A stretch of DNA of 45,652 nt from an uncultured Synechococcus sp. (GTDB lineage Bacteria; Cyanobacteriota; Cyanobacteriia; PCC-6307; Cyanobiaceae): positions 1 through 45,652 of the forward strand of contig CAJWXK010000003.1 in NCBI GenBank assembly GCA_913048995.1, read 5' to 3'. Shown here piece after piece: positions 42,334-45,652 of this stretch. The first letter of the stretch is position 1; each line of letters opens with the position of its first letter. The position numbers were made by a program, and so were the translations under genes. The notes below the pieces were generated by a model, which did not search any database, had not been told where the DNA came from, and saw nothing but the letters and a program-made list of their open reading frames with translations.

Positions 42334-42741
42334 TTGGTTTTGCTGTGCTTCAGCACACTCTCAGCGGATGCTGGCTTTGAACTCAATTCTTTGGGGCGCA
42401 GCACTGAAATGCTTGTTGCAGACGAGAACAGATTTGTGAGTATTCCTGAGGCAGCCTCTTATGAGCAATTGAAGGCACTGCAGCGCCAACGCCACAGTGC
42501 TGGGTTAATAGAATCAGCCAAACAATCCTGCCGCAGTTCATTGCAGCGAAAGGGAACGATCGGTTTTGCTGAAGCTCAGAAAGAGCTACTGCAAAGCTGC
42601 GTCTTGATGAATACCTTGTTGGACCAAATGCAGCGGCAGCCAACAGTTAAACGCGCGATGCTCGAGCGCACCACGATTACATGCCATCAATTGCGCTGCC
42701 TCATTCAGGATCTGCTGCAGTACAACGGATCCTCGACATAG
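42334..42741 (+). CDS. Secreted hypothetical protein
   Basis: 135 residues from TTG 42334; no ATG exists in this frame upstream. The hydrophobic start VLLCFSTLSADAGF looks like a short signal peptide, and SIALVLLCF would be better if translation began earlier at a non-standard codon. The mature part is helical and polar, with several cysteines (QSCRSSL, LQSCVLMNTLL, CHQLRCLIQDLL). No family recognised. It converges on the LuxR-like gene, 5 bases away. Confidence 0.6.
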   Translation: MVLLCFSTLSADAGFELNSLGRSTEMLVADENRFVSIPEAASYEQLKALQRQRHSAGLIESAKQSCRSSLQRKGTIGFAEAQKELLQSCVLMNTLLDQMQRQPTVKRAMLERTTITCHQLRCLIQDLLQYNGSST

Positions 42742-42746
42742 AGCCT

Positions 42747-42971
42747 TCAGGGCACGATTTGGCGGCGCACTCCTTCTGCTGCAGCTGCCGTGCGATCTCG
42801 AACATCGAGCTTGCGGATGATGGATTGCACGTGACCACGGGCTGTGGTTTCAGCAATCACAAGAATGTCTCCGATTTCTCTGTTGGTCAGGCCGGCGCAG
42901 ACAAGCTCAAGAACCACGCGCTCCCTTTCGGTCAGTTGAGGGCGCCGGGTCGCAGCTGGGGTCAGCGTCAT
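42747..42971 (-). CDS. Stand-alone LuxR-type DNA-binding domain
   Basis: 74 residues from ATG 42971. LTERERVVLELVCAGLTNREIGDILVIAETTARGHVQSIIRKLDVRDRTAAAAEGVRR is a complete GerE/LuxR helix-turn-helix (compare LT.RE.EVL.L...G.SN.EIA..L.IS..TV..H...I..KL...R). There is no receiver, PAS or autoinducer domain before it. It may be a NarL-like fragment acting alone or together with other regulators. No cognate kinase is nearby. Confidence 0.9.
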   Translation of the reverse strand: MTLTPAATRRPQLTERERVVLELVCAGLTNREIGDILVIAETTARGHVQSIIRKLDVRDRTAAAAEGVRRQIVP

Positions 42972-43058
42972 TCAACATCTCTTGAACTGACCAACACTCA
43001 AATGCCTAGATGTGACTGGATGCTGACCCTCCGCTGAGGATTCACTGAGGAACGTGAC

Positions 43059-43304
43059 TCAGCGGTGCAGGCGTCGTCCCAAGGGTTCAATCCATTGCTC
43101 CATCACGACCTTGTGCTGAAGCTGTTGCTGAGGCAGGCGACACCCCAAATTGATCTGCCCCTCATCGACCAAACGTCCCAACCGGACCGCTGCCGCTTCC
43201 TCTGCGCGGGTGAAGGTGTGTTGGGATGAAGCCACCCAGGCCATCTCCTGACCTGTGATGACGCCGCTGGAAACGGATTCGAGGAAAACTTCGCCAAGGG
43301 TCAT
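43059..43304 (-). CDS. Small conserved hypothetical protein behind a palindrome
   Basis: 81 residues from ATG 43304. TLGEVFLESVSSGVITGQEMAWVASSQHTFTRAEEAAAVRLGRLVDEGQINLGCRLP is a soluble mixed fold that looks coding, with a basic end (EPLGRRLHR). It begins 5 bases after an 18-bp perfect palindrome, which may control it. Family not recognised by name. Confidence 0.65.
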   Translation of the reverse strand: MTLGEVFLESVSSGVITGQEMAWVASSQHTFTRAEEAAAVRLGRLVDEGQINLGCRLPQQQLQHKVVMEQWIEPLGRRLHR

Positions 43305-43309
43305 GGCTT

Positions 43310-43327
43310 TGTAACGAATTCGTTACA
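43310..43327. promoter_or_regulatory. 18-bp perfect palindrome (candidate operator)
   Basis: TGTAACGAATTCGTTACA, centred on an EcoRI-like GAATTC, lies 5 bases upstream of the ATG at 43304 and 33 bases after the preceding minus-strand stop. Its TGTAA...TTACA ends recall sites of Crp/NtcA or TetR regulators, but the spacing does not match NtcA (GTA-N8-TAC). Confidence 0.55.
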
Positions 43328-43360
43328 TGCTGGCGCGTCGGGCCTGCTGCTGTGGATGGC

Positions 43361-43489
43361 TCAGCACTTTTTGGGCGCTTTCCAGTTCCTATTGCGGCTG
43401 TAGCCGTCCAACAGCACCAGCAGGAGCCACAAGAGCGGAAAGAGGAGCATCGCAGCCATGGCGCTGCACGAGATCTCCATCATTTCCAT
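43361..43489 (-). CDS. 42-residue single-helix membrane protein
   Basis: Below the ORF-track cutoff on this strand. ATG 43489 (or 43480) reads MEMMEISCSAMAAMLLFPLL, then WLLLVLLDGYSRNRNWKAPKKC: a membrane helix with a basic, Trp-containing tail, like many cyanobacterial low-mass membrane proteins. It precedes the palindrome and the 81-residue gene on the same strand. The overlapping plus ORFs 43327-43539 and 43352-43546 look like shadows. Confidence 0.55.
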   Translation of the reverse strand: MEMMEISCSAMAAMLLFPLLWLLLVLLDGYSRNRNWKAPKKC

Positions 43490-43606
43490 GCCTGCGCTGC
43501 GCCGATGGTTCACACCATCCCACTCGGCCTGAACGCTGATCTGTAGAGAGATCTACCGCCAACATTGATCTTGATTTACTGCGATGTCAGATATCCAGAG
43601 CTGCCA

Positions 43607-44266
43607 TCACTCGGCTTGGAGAGCACTCAGGCCAAGTTCCTCGCGCCACTCCTGCAAGGGACGATCCCAGCCATCCTCAAGCCGGTAACTCACCACACAT
43701 TTGGCCCTCAACCCCAGCTCAAACCCGCGGCTGAGGGCGTGGAGCAGGGTCTCGAGGGGCTCGTCCTCTTGCAGGGACTTCAGCAATCCCCCAAAGATCA
43801 GCAGCACAGCCAGGGGTGAGCGGTTCTGCGCCAGGTTGAAGGCCTGCAGTCCTAGTTCGCCGGGACCATCGATGCCAAAGCCCGTCAGCACATGAACGAT
43901 GTCGTGGGTTTCCTTGAGCCGGTGAATGATCAAATCCCGCTCACTGCTGATGGGGCTGGGATCGATCAGGGTTTCTGGTGTGATGCCCTGGGAGCGCAGC
44001 TGTTCGGCATAACAGCGTCCAAGAGATCCCTTTGGCAGATCGGCCAGGACATCGAGGTCAATGGGCTGAGGTCGCCAGCCGTCCTTGGTCATGGCATCAA
44101 TGCCAGGTTTTTCAAGCATGTGACGCATCATCTGCGCCGCCATCGGACTGTCCTGGATGCTGCCGGCAATGGCGTAAACACTTTGCAGACTTCCTGGATC
44201 TTGCAGAAATTTCCCCAGGCTGCTCAGCATGCGCAGGGACTGCAGTCGCTGTTTGAGGTTGAACAT
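43607..44266 (-). CDS. Coq4-family protein with an intact metal motif
   Basis: 219 residues from ATG 44266 (a GTG at 44269 directly precedes it). Coq4 is known from ubiquinone synthesis, where it binds a metal and helps decarboxylate or hydroxylate the ring. HDIVHVLTGFGIDGPGE fits the Coq4 signature HDxxHx11E exactly. It is flanked by LIIHRLKETHD and followed by LQAFNLAQNRSP. The N-terminus (LKQRLQSLRMLSSLGKFLQDP) and the helical order match the family. Cyanobacteria make plastoquinone rather than ubiquinone, so its role here is unclear. The ATG overlaps the stop of the secreted protein upstream (TGATG). Confidence 0.88.
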   Translation of the reverse strand: MFNLKQRLQSLRMLSSLGKFLQDPGSLQSVYAIAGSIQDSPMAAQMMRHMLEKPGIDAMTKDGWRPQPIDLDVLADLPKGSLGRCYAEQLRSQGITPETLIDPSPISSERDLIIHRLKETHDIVHVLTGFGIDGPGELGLQAFNLAQNRSPLAVLLIFGGLLKSLQEDEPLETLLHALSRGFELGLRAKCVVSYRLEDGWDRPLQEWREELGLSALQAE

Positions 44267-44925
44267 CACGGCGCGTAAACCCAGATCCTCTGGTCATGGT
44301 TGATGCTCCCGCCTGCAGTGTCGAGCGCTTGGGGGGGAGGATCATGCTTCTCCAGCCAAAGGCAGTCATCCCAGCTCGCGTCATGGCGCCCACCCCGGTA
44401 GTGGTATCTCACCTGGCTAACGCTGCAGCGTTGCAAGCCATCAGCGGAGAGCACGTTGACCGTGCCGCGGTCGCAGCCGTAATTGAGCGCTACCTCCTCA
44501 ATGGAGACGTTTTGCTGCTTCTCCCAGTTGAGTTTGGCCTGAAGTTCCTGCACCACTTCACCGCTGGAGCGAGAGACTTCCTGCCAGCTCTCCAGCAGGT
44601 GGCTGTATCGGCTGGCTCCGGCGGCGTAAAGAAGGTGGTTGGCTTCTTTGTGATGTTGTTGCATCGCAGCGAGTTCTTGCTCCAGCTGCTTCACTCGGCC
44701 TGGACTATTCGGCACCGGGGCCGGTCCGGAAGTCTCGCGGCAACCGGCCAGCTCGCTGAAACGCAGCACCTGCCCATCCGGCCAGCTCACACCATTGAGG
44801 TAATCAGCAAAGCTCACAGGTGTGGTCTGCGCCTGGAGTGGTTGCAGATGGATCAGCGTGCTGCCCAATGCCGCCATGAGGTGCAGCGAGGACATGACCA
44901 TCCTTTGCACCAGTGGCAGGGCCAT
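44266..44925 (-). CDS. Secreted coiled-coil hypothetical protein coupled to Coq4
   Basis: 219 residues from ATG 44925; the track start 44985 adds a basic leader. Signal peptide MSSLHLMAALGSTLIHLQPLQA precedes a domain with FADYLNGVSWPDGQVLRFSELAGC. A coiled coil (KQLEQELAAMQQHHKEANHLLY) follows, then LNYGCDRGTVNVLSADGLQRCSVSQVRY and a Trp/His-rich end. Two Cys pairs are possible. It ends with a TGATG overlap with coq4. No family recognised; it probably acts in the periplasm or lumen. Confidence 0.65.
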   Translation of the reverse strand: MALPLVQRMVMSSLHLMAALGSTLIHLQPLQAQTTPVSFADYLNGVSWPDGQVLRFSELAGCRETSGPAPVPNSPGRVKQLEQELAAMQQHHKEANHLLYAAGASRYSHLLESWQEVSRSSGEVVQELQAKLNWEKQQNVSIEEVALNYGCDRGTVNVLSADGLQRCSVSQVRYHYRGGRHDASWDDCLWLEKHDPPPQALDTAGGSINHDQRIWVYAP

Positions 44926-44992
44926 CTTTGAGCGGGTTGCCGGCCTTGCCAACCTTTTGAGCCGTGCAAGGCTAAAGCCAGACATCAGTCAG

Positions 44993-45274
44993 ATGATGCG
45001 CTACCTCCCTCCGGCACAGAGTTCCTCTCGTTGGTTCACCTTGGTGTCCCAACTGCTGGGGTTGGTGCTGTTTGCTTTTGTCCTGATCACCGCGCTTCCG
45101 TTTTTGTTGGTGCTCGCTGGAATCGGTGCATTGGTGCTCTTTTTTGCACTGCGCCAGGTGCGGCGAGAGTTGGATAACAGTCCCTTGACCCAGAGTTTCC
45201 CTGTTGAGGAGCCGATCGATATAACCCCGTGGCATCAGCGATTGATCAAGGATCTGACGCAGCGCCGACGTTGA
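44993..45274 (+). CDS. Two-helix membrane hypothetical protein
   Basis: 93 residues from ATG 44993 (ATG 44996 next). RWFTLVSQLLGLVLFAFVLITALPFLLVLAGIGALVLFFALRQV spans two helices, followed by a soluble tail (DITPWHQRLIKDLTQRRR). The track start 44822 reads antisense to the secreted protein and is rejected. Divergent from that gene. Function unknown. Confidence 0.7.
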   Translation: MMRYLPPAQSSSRWFTLVSQLLGLVLFAFVLITALPFLLVLAGIGALVLFFALRQVRRELDNSPLTQSFPVEEPIDITPWHQRLIKDLTQRRR

Positions 45275-45482
45275 TCAGCGCGTGTTTCATCCTCTGCCAG
45301 AGCGGCCACTCACACCAGGGCCTTAGTTCAGCTTGAAAGAGCCGCGATCTGAGTCGATCAAAAGCTGATTGAAGCCAAGCTGTCTCCGTCGGCTCACTCA
45401 AGTGGTGCAGATGTCAGAGCTGTCTGCTGCAATGCCATGGCGGTGGCTGCTGCAAGCCTGGTAGATGCTGATCCTGTGTTGT

Positions 45483-45652
45483 TCAATTGCTGATTACCAA
45501 GGAACCGGATACCGGATCGGTGAGGCCGAGATCTGAGCTGAGCTCTTCAAGCATCGGGCGCTGACTGTTGAGCAACGCAATCATCTGAGGCCTTGCAGCA
45601 GCGATGGCCGCCTCGCTCTCCCAGAGACCCACAAAACAGATGTCCCGATCAC
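45483..45652 (-). CDS. Partial gene, antibiotic-biosynthesis-monooxygenase-like C-terminus
   Basis: The last 55 codons of a gene that runs off the right edge; the frame begins two bases inside the window. CFVGLWESEAAIAAARPQMIALL, then LEELSSDLGLTDPVSGSLVISN, has the C-terminal shape of small ABM-like dimeric alpha/beta barrels (W.S.EA...AR). Not in the ORF track because it has no start. The call is tentative. Confidence 0.5.
   Translation of the reverse strand, partial: DRDICFVGLWESEAAIAAARPQMIALLNSQRPMLEELSSDLGLTDPVSGSLVISN

Noticed and set aside
1-45652. CRISPR arrays, insertion sequences, prophage genes, rRNA
   Set aside because: None seen on either strand: no regular spaced repeats, transposase motifs or integrase next to the two tRNAs.

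Overview
The window looks like chromosomal DNA from a marine picocyanobacterium of the Synechococcus type. It is GC-rich and densely packed, with many start/stop overlaps (ATGA, TGATG, GTGA). It carries photosynthesis genes (a PsbP-like lipoprotein, PsbY, Ycf54), a carotenoid isomerase (CrtH) and several small proteins of a cyanobacterial kind. No phage module, transposase, CRISPR array or rRNA was seen. Species assignment is inference; the gene content and style are what the sequence shows.

Layout. 1-2457: end of uppS, then bioB and trhO in an overlapping operon. 2458-5675: a Crp/Fnr-like regulator behind a good sigma70-type promoter, a GST-DUF952 fusion, an unknown GNAT-like gene and convergent rlmH. 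5850-8543: a small membrane ORF, recR-lipA on the minus strand, the PsbP-like lipoprotein, and a 30-residue membrane peptide missed by the ORF track. 8735-15266: an FAD oxidoreductase, then an export locus: TolC (minus), divergent HlyD plus a 62-residue two-helix protein (plus), and two overlapping FUSC half-transporters (minus). Gene for gene this resembles the enterobacterial AaeX-AaeA-AaeB set with its own outer-membrane channel. 15317-19462: small hypotheticals, an HdeD-like protein, an LCP protein with an internal duplication, two overlapping micro-ORFs, a ParB-like protein, an 850-base stretch without a convincing gene, and a small secreted Cys protein.

19544-30542: a DEAD-box RNA helicase with a structured leader, a cupin and small hypotheticals, and a complete recC-recB-recD operon. 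30647-35970: ycf54-pdxJ, plsC, a secreted protein, the BolA-Grx4-cupin group, a response regulator with a degenerate receiver, and small hypotheticals. 36012-39770: crtH, trmFO and an extended PsbY, followed by a gamma-carbonic-anhydrase-like protein. 39819-42146: tRNA-Lys, a frameshifted small gene facing a micro-ORF across a perfect 16-bp hairpin, an FAD/amine oxidase-like protein, and tRNA-Pro. 42334-45652: a secreted hypothetical, a stand-alone LuxR-type HTH, two small genes around an 18-bp perfect palindrome, Coq4 with a secreted partner, a membrane protein, and the end of a gene running off the window.

Most of the window is housekeeping: cofactors (biotin, lipoate, pyridoxal phosphate), tRNA/rRNA modification, recombination repair and photosystem assembly. 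The observations most worth following are the AaeXAB-TolC-like export locus, the micro-ORFs, the degenerate response regulator, the frameshifted gene with its hairpin, the palindrome at 43310, and Coq4 with an intact metal motif in an organism expected to make plastoquinone.
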